In this document: positions 17,434 to 25,698 of the stretch, one piece after another | How the letters are laid out: each line of letters opens with the position of its first letter | Numbering within the stretch: position 1 is the first letter of the stretch | Origin: Devosia oryzisoli | GTDB lineage: Bacteria > Pseudomonadota > Alphaproteobacteria > Rhizobiales > Devosiaceae | DNA length: 64,000 nucleotides | Assembly (NCBI RefSeq): GCF_014837245.1 | Contig: NZ_JACYFU010000006.1 | Span: 1 to 64,000 of the forward strand | Direction of reading: 5' to 3' | Made by a program: the position numbers and the translations under genes | The notes under the pieces: generated by a model | Database searches by the model: none | Seen by the model: only the letters and a program-made list of their open reading frames with translations | Told to the model about the DNA's origin: nothing

Positions 17434-18114
17434 TTGGATTTTGCTCCCCTTCTTTCGCCGATCCTCCTGACGCTCGCGCTGGCCGCTAGCGTCACCGTGG
17501 GCCTGCTGCTCGTCGGGACGCCGTTGGCCTGGTGGCTGGCGCGGGGCGAGAAACGAAGGCACGCTGTCGTGGGGGCCTTGGTCAGCCTGCCGCTGGTGCT
17601 GCCGCCGACGGTGCTGGGTTTTTACCTGTTGCTGGCGATGGGCCCGAGGGGACCTGGCGGCTGGATCGCCTCTTTCTGGGGTGCCCGCACATTGGCCTTT
17701 TCGTTCGGCGGGCTGGTGATCGGGGCGGGGCTGGCGTCGTTGCCGTTCATGGTGCAACCGCTGCGAAATGCCTTTGCAGCCATCAGCCGCGAAATCCTCG
17801 AAGCCGCGGACACGCTGGGCGCCTCGCCGGCGCAGCGGTTCTGGTACGTCGTGTTGCCGCTGGCGCGGCCCGGATATCTTGTTGGCGCCATCATGACCTT
17901 CGCCCATACCATGGGGGAGTTCGGTGTGGTGCTGATGATCGGGGGCAATATCCCGGGCGAAACGAAGGTGCTCTCGACGGCGCTCTACGACCTGGTCGAG
18001 CGGCTGGAGTGGGAAAAGGCGCACGTGCTGGCGGGGGGCATGGTGCTGTTCGGGTTCCTTGTGGTGTTTTCGACGCTGAGATTGGGGCGACGAAGCCTGG
18101 GCCCGGTGGACTAA
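17434..18114 (+). CDS. modB: Molybdate ABC transporter permease
   Basis: A 226-aa inner-membrane permease with about five membrane helices and the conserved cytoplasmic EAA loop that docks the ATPase (EAADTLGASPAQRFWYVVLP). It starts at TTG 17434, with AGGA 8 nt upstream. The expected ATP-binding subunit modC does not follow; the next gene is lldD after a 107-bp gap. The ATPase must be encoded elsewhere or borrowed from another transporter. Confidence 0.92.
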   Translation: MDFAPLLSPILLTLALAASVTVGLLLVGTPLAWWLARGEKRRHAVVGALVSLPLVLPPTVLGFYLLLAMGPRGPGGWIASFWGARTLAFSFGGLVIGAGLASLPFMVQPLRNAFAAISREILEAADTLGASPAQRFWYVVLPLARPGYLVGAIMTFAHTMGEFGVVLMIGGNIPGETKVLSTALYDLVERLEWEKAHVLAGGMVLFGFLVVFSTLRLGRRSLGPVD

Positions 18115-18172
18115 AAAGGCAGAGCTGTCCCACTGAGCCTCGGCACGGCGGGGACAAGCCGGTTCGTTGACG

Positions 18173-18187
18173 GCTAACATGTTAGTT
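18173..18187 (+). promoter_or_regulatory. Candidate GntR operator upstream of lldD
   Basis: The 12-bp palindrome CTAACATGTTAG (18174-18185) lies 36 bp before the lldD start. Read on the minus strand, the 15 nt AACTAACATGTTAGC are identical to the site directly before the gntR start at 36927-36941. Confidence 0.6.
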
Positions 18188-18221
18188 GCTAGGCAGCCGG
18201 CAGTGCTGGAGACATCGGACC

Positions 18222-19406
18222 ATGGCGAACCTCGAGAAATTCCTGACCATCGACGAGTTGATGGCCGAGGCGCGGCGCAAGGTGCCCAAGCAGTTTTTCG
18301 ACTATGCCGACAGCGGCGCCTGGACCGAGAGCACCTATCGGGCCAACTCCGAGGACTTCAAGAAAATCTTGCTGCGCCAGCGCGTGGCGGTGAACATGGA
18401 TGGCCGTTCACTCGCTACCACCATGACCGGGGAAGCGGCGGCCATGCCCGTGGCGCTGGCGCCGACCGGCTTCACCGGCATGCAGAGTGCGGATGGGGAA
18501 ATCAAGGCGGCGCGCGCCGCGGAAAAATTCGGGGTGCCGTTCACGCTCTCGACCATGAGCATCTGCTCGATCGAGGACGTGGCCGAGAACACCAGCAAGC
18601 CCTTCTGGTTCCAGCTCTACATGATGCGCGACCGGGGCTTCATCGAGCGGCTGATCGACCGCGCCAAGGCTGCAAGGTGCTCGGCGCTGGTGCTGACGAT
18701 GGACCTGCAAATCCTCGGGCAACGGCACAAGGACCTGCGCAACGGCATGTCTGCGCCGCCTAAGTTCACGCCGAAGTTCGTGTTCGAAATGGCGCGCAAG
18801 CCGCGCTGGGCCTTTCAGATGTTGGGCACCAAGCGACACACCTTCCGAAACATCGTGGGGCATGTAGACGCGGCGGGTGATCTTTCAAAGCTCTCGGCCT
18901 GGACCTCCAGCCAGTTCGACCCCGCGCTGAGCTGGACCGAGATCGCCTGGGTGAAGGAACGGTTTGGTGGGCCCGTGATCGTCAAGGGGATCCTCGATCC
19001 GGAGGATGCCGAGGCGGCGGTGTCGCATGGGGCGGACGGCATCATCGTGTCCAATCATGGCGGACGGCAGCTCGACGGGGCGCCGTCTTCCGTGCGCGTC
19101 CTCCCCGAAATCGTGGACAGGGTGGGTTCGCGCACCGATGTCTATCTCGATGGTGGAATCCGGTCGGGGCAGGACGTGCTCAAGGCCATGGCACTCGGCG
19201 CCAAGGGCACGTTCATTGGCCGGGCTTTCCTCTGGGGACTAGGGGCGGGGGGTGAGGCCGGCGTAACGCGGGCGCTAGAAATCATCCAACGCGAACTCGA
19301 CATCACCATGGCGCTCTGCGGCGAGCGGGATATCGCCAATGTGGGGCTGCACAACATCTATTCGATTGATCTACCACCGCGGAATGCGCCAGTCCGGCAA
19401 GGCTAG
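18222..19406 (+). CDS. lldD: FMN-dependent L-lactate dehydrogenase / alpha-hydroxy-acid oxidase
   Basis: A 394-aa flavoenzyme that oxidises L-lactate (or a related 2-hydroxy acid) to the keto acid and passes electrons to the respiratory chain. It shows FDYADSGAWTESTYRAN at the start, ALAPTGFTG, the substrate/FMN segment VSNHGGRQLDG with the catalytic histidine, and LDGGIRSGQDVLKAMALGA. The ATG at 18222 begins the normal N-terminus. It stands alone after modB. The shared palindrome in its promoter ties it to the GntR protein at 36.9 kb, whose locus is predicted to yield lactate and pyruvate. Confidence 0.92.
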   Translation: MANLEKFLTIDELMAEARRKVPKQFFDYADSGAWTESTYRANSEDFKKILLRQRVAVNMDGRSLATTMTGEAAAMPVALAPTGFTGMQSADGEIKAARAAEKFGVPFTLSTMSICSIEDVAENTSKPFWFQLYMMRDRGFIERLIDRAKAARCSALVLTMDLQILGQRHKDLRNGMSAPPKFTPKFVFEMARKPRWAFQMLGTKRHTFRNIVGHVDAAGDLSKLSAWTSSQFDPALSWTEIAWVKERFGGPVIVKGILDPEDAEAAVSHGADGIIVSNHGGRQLDGAPSSVRVLPEIVDRVGSRTDVYLDGGIRSGQDVLKAMALGAKGTFIGRAFLWGLGAGGEAGVTRALEIIQRELDITMALCGERDIANVGLHNIYSIDLPPRNAPVRQG

Positions 19407-19431
19407 GCTTTGCCCGCTAGCGCATGAGCCG

Positions 19432-20232
19432 TCAAAGCTCCTGATAGTCCTGGGGTGGGTGCTCGGGGCTCAACTGGGCAAAGACCGCTTGCGCAACCGT
19501 CTTGAGAGTCGTTGGGGACTGGGGACCGACAATGGTGCAGGTGAAGGTGCCGTTGGCCCAGTAGAGTGCATTCTCGTCTCCGGACGAGAGCGCTTCATAG
19601 GGTGGTCCTGCGACGCCTGTGGCGGGGGTGATGTAGAGGGTGAGCCGAGCTCCGGTATTGTCTTCGTACATCAGCTGGGCTGCGCGACCACCGGCGGTTT
19701 CCGGGGCCGGCAGCAGCCTCCCACCCAGGAACGTCAGTCCCTGCGCCGACAGATCCGGCATCGCCAGATGCGTCGCAAGGCGATTGGAAAGCCAGGTCGA
19801 GAGGTGTTCGCTATCGGCGCTCGCCACCTCAACGGCGTGGCGATTCTCCGCAACGTAGACCGTATGGGCGCTGACTGCGTCGGCGATCAGCCGGTCATAG
19901 GCTTGTCCGGTGTCGTTCAGGGGGCGCAGTATCCACCCCACAGCGATGCCTATGCCCAGGACAAGGACTATCCCGGCCGCACGCGCAAAGGACTGCCACC
20001 GCCGCCGGTTTGCGATGAGGGCTAGGCGGTGTGGATCAAGCCGGGAAGGGATCGGCTGTGCCGTAGCAGGGCCGTACAGAGCCCGGATGGCGTTCGTCTG
20101 GCGCGTCATCAGGCTCAACTCGCTGTCCGCCTCGGGGTGAGCGGCGACATGCGCTTCTACGGCTGCGCGTCCCGAGGTGTTCAACTGTCCATCGGCATAA
20201 GCCATCAGCATGTCGCGGGTGATTTCGCTCAT
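19432..20232 (-). CDS. Membrane anti-sigma factor for the adjacent ECF sigma factor
   Basis: A 266-aa protein. The N-terminal MLMAYADGQLNTSGRAAVEA resembles anti-sigma domains but has no HxxxCxxC zinc motif. One membrane helix (AAGIVLVLGIGIAVGWIL, about residues 85-102) leads to a periplasmic sensory part. The start codon overlaps the sigma-factor stop (ATGA), the usual arrangement for a sigma/anti-sigma pair. The signal sensed is not known. Confidence 0.85.
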   Translation of the reverse strand: MSEITRDMLMAYADGQLNTSGRAAVEAHVAAHPEADSELSLMTRQTNAIRALYGPATAQPIPSRLDPHRLALIANRRRWQSFARAAGIVLVLGIGIAVGWILRPLNDTGQAYDRLIADAVSAHTVYVAENRHAVEVASADSEHLSTWLSNRLATHLAMPDLSAQGLTFLGGRLLPAPETAGGRAAQLMYEDNTGARLTLYITPATGVAGPPYEALSSGDENALYWANGTFTCTIVGPQSPTTLKTVAQAVFAQLSPEHPPQDYQEL

Positions 20233-20735
20233 TTGACGGTTCTCAGATGCGGCTCGGCGGCAACGCCGGTCAAGGTACGCAGCGTGGCGCGCGCGCGGCC
20301 CAGCCGGCTCATCAGCGTGCCTTGCGGAATGTCTAGGATGGCGGCGGCTTCGCTATATGGCAGGCCTTCCAGAGTCACGAGCAGCAGCGCCTCCTTCTGG
20401 TCGAGCGGCAGGGTTTGTATCGCTCGGCCGAGTTCGGCCAGCGCCAGGTGTCCCGGTTGCGGAGCAGGGGTGGACGGCTCGGGCACAGCGTCGAGATCAA
20501 CGTGCTCTTCTCGCCGCCGATCGGCACGACGGGCATTGCGGTATAGGTTCGTAAGGATGGTGAACAGCCAAGGCCGCACCGGTCCGCGCGGGCGGAACAT
20601 GCTTCGTCGGGCAATGGCCCGTTCAAGGCAGTCCTGCACAAGGTCGTCGGCGCGGTCGGCATCATGCGTCAAGGCGCGTGCGTAGCGCCGGAGCGCTGGC
20701 ACACAGGCCTCGATTTCGTCCAGGATGTCGACCAC
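20229..20735 (-). CDS. ECF-type RNA polymerase sigma factor
   Basis: A 168-aa sigma-70-family protein with only regions 2 and 4. Region 2 is RRYARALTHDADRADDLVQD with RPWLFTILTNLYRN; region 4 is the LPLDQKEALLLVTLEGLPYSE helix-turn-helix region ending in GTLMSRLGRARA. It sits between a secreted protein (18 bp upstream) and its anti-sigma factor (4-bp overlap), so the three genes form one operon. Confidence 0.92.
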   Translation of the reverse strand: MVDILDEIEACVPALRRYARALTHDADRADDLVQDCLERAIARRSMFRPRGPVRPWLFTILTNLYRNARRADRRREEHVDLDAVPEPSTPAPQPGHLALAELGRAIQTLPLDQKEALLLVTLEGLPYSEAAAILDIPQGTLMSRLGRARATLRTLTGVAAEPHLRTVK

Positions 20736-20753
20736 GCCGAACCTCAGACCACG

Positions 20754-21146
20754 TTATTCGATGGCAAGATGCCAGACGCCCCCGACGCCATCACCCTTGA
20801 CGTCGCCCGGTGCGCTGTCTTCGTACCAGTAGTAAAGCGGCATTTCCTTGTAGGCCCACATCTTGGTGCCGTCCGTGCGATCAACGATCGAGAAATCGCC
20901 TTCCGCCTTGGATGAGGCATCGGCAAACAGCGGCGGCCACTTTTCAGCACAGGTGTCGTAACAGTTGGAGACACCGGCGGTGTCCTTGTCGAAGATGTAG
21001 AGCGTCATGCCATTTTTGTCGGTGAGCACCATTTTCCCACCGATGTCGGTGGATTTGACCGCCCCCCCGAGATAATCGGTGGCAAAAGCGGGTAGGGCGA
21101 GCAGGGCCAAAGCGGTGGCACCGGCGAGTAGCGTACGGAACTGCAT
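20754..21146 (-). CDS. Secreted repeat protein of the COG4315 / Lipoprotein_15 family
   Basis: A 130-aa exported protein: signal peptide ending LPAFATD, then the family motif MTLYIFDKDTAGVSNCYDTC followed by AEKWPPLFAD and MPLYYWYEDSAPGDVKGDG. The function is unknown; homologues frequently travel with ECF sigma factors, as here. The perfect AGGAGG site before the ATG implies strong expression. The minus-strand leader contains GGGGATTAAA at 21224-21215, a possible autoregulated sigma site but unproven. Confidence 0.85.
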   Translation of the reverse strand: MQFRTLLAGATALALLALPAFATDYLGGAVKSTDIGGKMVLTDKNGMTLYIFDKDTAGVSNCYDTCAEKWPPLFADASSKAEGDFSIVDRTDGTKMWAYKEMPLYYWYEDSAPGDVKGDGVGGVWHLAIE

Positions 21147-21300
21147 GGGAATTCCTCCTGTTGGGCGGGCCGTCGATGCGGCCTCACAACAACATCAACA
21201 CCGGTAGCCCGGCTTTAATCCCCGTTTGCGCATTTTTTTCTGCCAATGGCCAGACTGGCTGCTTATTTGCCCGATGAGGATGCGGCGAGAGATCGCGGTT

Positions 21301-21330
21301 GATCGAGTGGACAAAATTGTCCTATCGATC
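21301..21330 (+). promoter_or_regulatory. Two-tier inverted repeat upstream of the TRAP operon
   Basis: An inner repeat GGACAA-AA-TTGTCC (21309-21322) is flanked by an outer perfect pair GATCGA/TCGATC (21301-21306, 21325-21330). It lies 43 bp before the dctQ start, with a -10-like TATAGG at 21344. It looks like a dimeric-repressor operator, but no local regulator gene is next to it. Confidence 0.5.
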
Positions 21331-21372
21331 ACGCAAACAGCAGTATAGGAAAAGCGGGGGAGGGAACAATCA

Positions 21373-21930
21373 ATGCAAGTTTTGGCGAGGTTTATCCGCC
21401 TGATCAGCGGCATCAACCGGATCATCGGACTGACCCTGTCGTGGCTGTCGCTGGCCTGCGTGGTAGTGTGTTTCACTGTCGTCGTGCAGCGCTACGTCTT
21501 TCACGTCAGCGTGCTGTGGATGCAGGACCTCTACGTGTGGCTTTCCGGAGCGATGTTCACCGGGGTGGCGGGCTTCGCGCTGCTGCGGCAGGACCACGTG
21601 CGGGTCGATATCTTCTACCGTCCTGCATCGACACGATGGAAGGCAACCGCGGATCTCGTAGGCACAGTACTGTTCTTGCTGCCCTTCTGCGGCGTAGTGA
21701 TCGTCTATGGACTACCCTACGTGCAGCGCTCGTGGCGCCTCTATGAGGGGTCAGCCAATATTGGGGGCATGCCTGGGCTGTTCATTCTCAAGAGCTTCAT
21801 TCTGGTCTTCGCGATCGTGGTGGGACTGCAGGGATTGGCCATGGCAGCTCGTTCGATCCTGGTGCTGCGTGACCAGGAAGATCTACTACCGCCAGCCTTG
21901 CGTTACGAAGCCGAGAGGGGGCACGGCTGA
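21373..21930 (+). CDS. dctQ: TRAP transporter small permease
   Basis: A 185-aa inner-membrane protein with four hydrophobic helices, including FTVVVQRYVFHVSVLW and the conserved WMQDLYVWLSGAMFTGVAGF segment of DctQ subunits. It pairs with the large permease, whose start codon overlaps its stop by one base. GGGAGGG precedes the ATG. Confidence 0.92.
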   Translation: MQVLARFIRLISGINRIIGLTLSWLSLACVVVCFTVVVQRYVFHVSVLWMQDLYVWLSGAMFTGVAGFALLRQDHVRVDIFYRPASTRWKATADLVGTVLFLLPFCGVVIVYGLPYVQRSWRLYEGSANIGGMPGLFILKSFILVFAIVVGLQGLAMAARSILVLRDQEDLLPPALRYEAERGHG

Positions 21931-23321
21931 TGGATCCAAAACTGCTTGGAGAAATTCTCGCCGGATTGATGTTCTTCGGCATCATCGGTGTTCTTCTCAT
22001 CGGCTTCCCCGTAGCCTTCAGCCTGGCTGGCACGGCTCTGATCTTCGGCCTTGTCGGCTTCTGGCTTGGGGTCTTCGACCCGTCCAATCTCGGGTTCCTG
22101 GCCTCGCGATACATCGGCACCATGACCAATGAGGTGCTGGTCGCCGTGCCCCTCTTCATCTTCATGGGCATCATTCTCGAACGCACGGGCATTGCCGAGC
22201 GACTGTTGCTGACGATGGGCAAGCTGTTCGGCAACCTGCGCGGCGGCCTCGGACTATCGGTTGTTCTGGTGGGCGCGCTTTTGGCCGCATCGACCGGTGT
22301 AGTGGGCGCCACCGTGGTGACCATGGGCTTGATTTCGCTGCCGGCCATGTTGCGCGCGAAGTATGATCCGAAGCTGGCGACCGGCGTCATCTGTGCCTCG
22401 GGCACGCTGGGGCAGATCATTCCGCCTTCGACGGTGCTCATCTTCATGGGCGACATGCTCTCGGGTATCAATGCCCAGGTGCAGATGGAGAAGGGGAATT
22501 TTGCGCCCGAACCGGTTTCTGTCGGCGCACTCTTCGCCGGAGCCTTCGTGCCCGGACTGGTGCTGGTGCTGCTCTATTCGGTCTGGGTGATCTTCCGAGC
22601 CGTGACTGATCCGTCCTCGGCGCCTGCCACGCCTGTCCCCGAAGACGAGAAGAAGCACCTGCCGCGCGAGATTGTTGTCGCACTCGTGCCGCCGCTCCTG
22701 CTGATCCTGGCGGTGCTTGGATCGATCCTCGGCGGCGTCGCGACGCCTACGGAAGCGGCGTCGGTCGGTTCGGTGGGCGCGATGGTGCTGGCGCTGTTCG
22801 CCCGGCAGATGTCCTTCCGAGTGCTGCGCGAAGCAGTGGTGGCAACGGCTACCATCACCTCGATGGTGTTCATCATACTGTTCGGCGCCGCTGTGTTCTC
22901 GGTGGTCTTCCGCGTAATGGGTGGCGACAACCTGGTGCACGAGTTCCTCTCGAACATGCCTGGCGGCGCCATCGGCGCGACCATCATCGTCATGTTCATC
23001 ATGTTCCTGCTCGGGTTCATCCTCGACACGTTCGAGATCATCTTCATCGTCATCCCGATCACCGCGCCTATCCTGCTGCGCCTCGGGGTGGACCCGGTGT
23101 GGCTGGGCGTGGCGGTAGGCGTCAACCTGCAGACGAGCTTCCTGACGCCGCCCTTCGGGTTTTCGCTGTTTTACTTGCGCGGGGTGGCCCCGGCCTCGAT
23201 CAGCACCGGCACGATCTACAAGGGCGTCATCCCCTTCGTGATCCTGCAGGCGCTGGGCCTGGCGATCCTGTTTGCGTTCCCGCAGCTCGTCACCTGGCTG
23301 CCTGACCTGATCTACAACTGA
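21930..23321 (+). CDS. dctM: TRAP transporter large permease
   Basis: A 463-aa membrane protein of the DctM family with about twelve helices. GMPVAFSLAG-like IGFPVAFSLAG, FIFMGIILERTGIAERLL, the central ASTGVVGATVVTMGLISLPA and the C-terminal PPFGFSLFYLRGVAP are all family signatures. It should move an organic anion with sodium. The insertion around residues 185-245 is soluble and charged, as in the long TakM-type permeases. A 412-codon antisense frame covers the gene and is ignored. Confidence 0.94.
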   Translation: MDPKLLGEILAGLMFFGIIGVLLIGFPVAFSLAGTALIFGLVGFWLGVFDPSNLGFLASRYIGTMTNEVLVAVPLFIFMGIILERTGIAERLLLTMGKLFGNLRGGLGLSVVLVGALLAASTGVVGATVVTMGLISLPAMLRAKYDPKLATGVICASGTLGQIIPPSTVLIFMGDMLSGINAQVQMEKGNFAPEPVSVGALFAGAFVPGLVLVLLYSVWVIFRAVTDPSSAPATPVPEDEKKHLPREIVVALVPPLLLILAVLGSILGGVATPTEAASVGSVGAMVLALFARQMSFRVLREAVVATATITSMVFIILFGAAVFSVVFRVMGGDNLVHEFLSNMPGGAIGATIIVMFIMFLLGFILDTFEIIFIVIPITAPILLRLGVDPVWLGVAVGVNLQTSFLTPPFGFSLFYLRGVAPASISTGTIYKGVIPFVILQALGLAILFAFPQLVTWLPDLIYN

Positions 23322-23396
23322 CCGAGCGGCACATTTCTTGTCCATCCAGGCCGAAGGGCGAGAAAAAGGTCGCTTGGACCATTGTAGCGCTAGACA

Positions 23397-23415
23397 GACC
23401 GGCTTCTGCCGGTTT
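23397..23415 (+). other. Intergenic hairpin between dctM and dctP
   Basis: ACCGGC and GCCGGT enclose a TTCT loop at 23398-23413, followed by a weak T-rich stretch. In the 192-bp gap between permease and binding protein it could end part of the transcripts or protect the downstream mRNA. Confidence 0.35.
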
Positions 23416-23513
23416 GATATTGCGGCGCGTGCATTGCGCGTCCAAACCCGCCCAAGCCGGGTGGGGAAACGTCGAGGCGGGGTAACCGCCATAACCTGTC
23501 TGGGAGGACAGAT

Positions 23514-24617
23514 ATGAAAAGACGCGAGTTCTTCAAGTCGGCCAGCGTGACGGCCGTTGGCGCGGCTGCCGCAACGGCCGGCCTGGCAACACCCGCCATT
23601 GCTCAGGACACCTACAACTGGCGCATGGTGACCACCTGGCCAAAGAACTTTCCGGGCCTTGGCGTCGGCGCGCAGCGCCTGGCTGACCGCATCACGGCCG
23701 CCTCGGGCGGTCGGTTGACCATCCAGGTGTTCGCCGCCGGCGAAATGGTGCCGGGCCTACAGGCGCTTGACGCGGTGATCGACGGCTCGGCCGAGATGAG
23801 CCATGGCGCGGCCTATTACTGGCAGAACAAGAGCGCCGGGCTCTCCTTCTTCACCGGCGTGCCCTATGGCATGACCAGCCGCGAACTGACCGGCTGGGTG
23901 CGCTACCTTGGTGGCCAGGAAATCTGGGACGAGATCTACGACCAGTTCGGCGTGCAGGGGTTCCTTTCGGGCGACACCGGCACCCAGGCGGGCGGCTGGT
24001 TCAAGAACGAGCTGACCGGCGTGTCCGACGTCAACGGCCTTCGCTTCCGCACACCGGGCCTCGGCGGGCAGGTCTGGGCCAAGCTTGGCGCCTCCGTGAC
24101 CAATCTTGCCGCCGGCGACATCTTCGCTGCGCTGCAGTCGGGTACGCTGGATGCCGCAGAGTTCGTCGGGCCGTATAACGATCTGGCGCTCGGTTTCTAC
24201 CAGATCGCCAAGAACTATTACTTCCCGAGCTTCATCGAGCCGGGCCTCGCCACGGAATTGGTCGTCGACAAGGCAAAGTACCAGGCTCTGCCGGCGGATC
24301 TGCAGGCCATTATCAAGGATGTCTGCCAAGCCGAGTATGATGCCGTGGCCGCCGACTTCGCTGCCAACGATCCGCGGGCGCTGCAGACGCTTGTTTCCGA
24401 ACATGGTGTGCAGATCCGGCAGTTCCCGGAGGAAATCCTTGAGGCCGGTGCAAAGGCCGCACAGGAAGTGCTTACGGAAATCCGTGACAGCGGCGACGCG
24501 CTGACCAAGAAGACCGCCGAAAGCTTCATCTCAGCGTTCAATATCGTCCGCCAGAAGACGGACGGCACGGACTCTCTCTTCCTCACCGCGCGCGAGAAGT
24601 ACTTCACGCTGAAGTAG
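23514..24617 (+). CDS. dctP: TRAP transporter solute-binding protein, TakP-like
   Basis: A 367-aa periplasmic protein with a twin-arginine type leader (MKRREFFKSASV...LATPAIAQ). GGRLTIQVFAAGEMVPGLQA, GDTGTQAGGWFKNEL and GTLDAAEFVGPYNDLALGF closely follow the TakP subgroup, which binds 2-oxo monocarboxylates such as pyruvate; related members bind lactate. The ligand here is inferred only. The gene lies last in a Q-M-P order (P-Q-M is more common) after a 192-bp gap, and ends in a strong terminator. Confidence 0.9.
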   Translation: MKRREFFKSASVTAVGAAAATAGLATPAIAQDTYNWRMVTTWPKNFPGLGVGAQRLADRITAASGGRLTIQVFAAGEMVPGLQALDAVIDGSAEMSHGAAYYWQNKSAGLSFFTGVPYGMTSRELTGWVRYLGGQEIWDEIYDQFGVQGFLSGDTGTQAGGWFKNELTGVSDVNGLRFRTPGLGGQVWAKLGASVTNLAAGDIFAALQSGTLDAAEFVGPYNDLALGFYQIAKNYYFPSFIEPGLATELVVDKAKYQALPADLQAIIKDVCQAEYDAVAADFAANDPRALQTLVSEHGVQIRQFPEEILEAGAKAAQEVLTEIRDSGDALTKKTAESFISAFNIVRQKTDGTDSLFLTAREKYFTLK

Positions 24618-24638
24618 GGGCTCTAAAGCTGACTCGTG

Positions 24639-24669
24639 AAGCCCGGACTTCGCGTCCGGGCTTTTTTCT
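24639..24669 (+). terminator. Terminator of the TRAP operon
   Basis: AAGCCCGGAC and GTCCGGGCTT form a 10-bp stem over a 5-nt loop, followed by a T run. Confidence 0.9.
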
Positions 24670-24747
24670 TTTCCGGCCTTGGACGGACTGGCGGGGCAGT
24701 CGGGGCGATGATAATTCCAGCGCGCAGTGCTGCGGAAGGAGGATCGA

Positions 24748-25698
24748 ATGTTCGTTGTAGGTGGGGAAAGCCTTGTGGATCTCGTGCCGGCATCGAACGC
24801 GCCCGACGCACCACGCGAGGCGCTGCCGGGTGGTTCTCCGTTCAATTGCGCCATTGCCTTGAGCAGGCTGGGAAACCGCACGGGTTTCCTCTGCCCCATC
24901 AGCACGGACGAATACGGTGAACTGTTGTGGGGTCCACTGCAGCAAGCGGGCGTCGAGGTGTTGCTCAAGGAGCGGGTGGCAACGCCAACGACGAAAGCTA
25001 TCGTCAGCTTCAACGAGAAGATGCAGGCGTCGTACGTCTTCGAGCGCGGAGCCGACCGCGCGTTTACCCGCGATGGCCTCTTGGCGGCGTTGCCGCATAG
25101 CGTTGAACTGTACCAAATCGGCGGCTTCTGCCCCATTCGTGCCGATGATGCCGCGATCTGGATGGACGTCGTCGAGGCCGCCATCGGCCGGGGTGCGACG
25201 ATTTCGATGGACATCAATGTGCGCGACAAGCTGGTGGACGACGAAGCGGGTTATCGGGCTCGCCTCTCCTCTTTTCTGGACAAGGCGCACCTCATCAAGC
25301 TCTCCGACGAGGACCAGGCCTGGCTCGCGCCGGACATGAGCATGGAAGACTACGCCTCGGAACTGCTTGAGCGACCACATTGCGAACTGGTGGTCGTCAC
25401 GCGCGGTGAACTCGGCTCGCGTGGGTTTTCCCGCACAGCGGACGCCCAGGCAGCCATTTATGCTCCCCCCATTTTCGGCGATACCGTCGGGGCAGGGGAC
25501 AGCCTGATGGCCGGCATCCTGACCTGGCTGGGTGAGACCGGAGTATTGAAACCCGGCAGACTGGGCGCCCTCGAGAGCGCGGATCTGGAGAAGACCCTCC
25601 GGTTTGGAGCCGTGGTGGCTGGTCTTAACTGTGGGCAGAAGGGTTGTAAGCCACCCAGCCGCGCGGAAGTGGACGCGGTTCTGCGCGACCTTGGCTAG
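24748..25698 (+). CDS. PfkB-family carbohydrate kinase (fructokinase-like)
   Basis: A 316-aa ribokinase-fold enzyme. GGESLVDLVP and GGSPFNCAIALSRLG are the N-terminal sugar-binding motif, and DTVGAGDSLMAGIL the PfkB signature with the catalytic aspartate. Fructokinase is most likely; a sugar-acid kinase cannot be excluded. AAGGAGG 6 nt before ATG 24748 decides the start. It has its own transcription unit after the TRAP terminator and overlaps the next, opposing gene by 4 bp. Confidence 0.87.
   Translation: MFVVGGESLVDLVPASNAPDAPREALPGGSPFNCAIALSRLGNRTGFLCPISTDEYGELLWGPLQQAGVEVLLKERVATPTTKAIVSFNEKMQASYVFERGADRAFTRDGLLAALPHSVELYQIGGFCPIRADDAAIWMDVVEAAIGRGATISMDINVRDKLVDDEAGYRARLSSFLDKAHLIKLSDEDQAWLAPDMSMEDYASELLERPHCELVVVTRGELGSRGFSRTADAQAAIYAPPIFGDTVGAGDSLMAGILTWLGETGVLKPGRLGALESADLEKTLRFGAVVAGLNCGQKGCKPPSRAEVDAVLRDLG

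Noticed and set aside
16714..18180. 488-codon frame antisense to modA and modB
   Set aside because: Shadow of two recognised genes; no family features.
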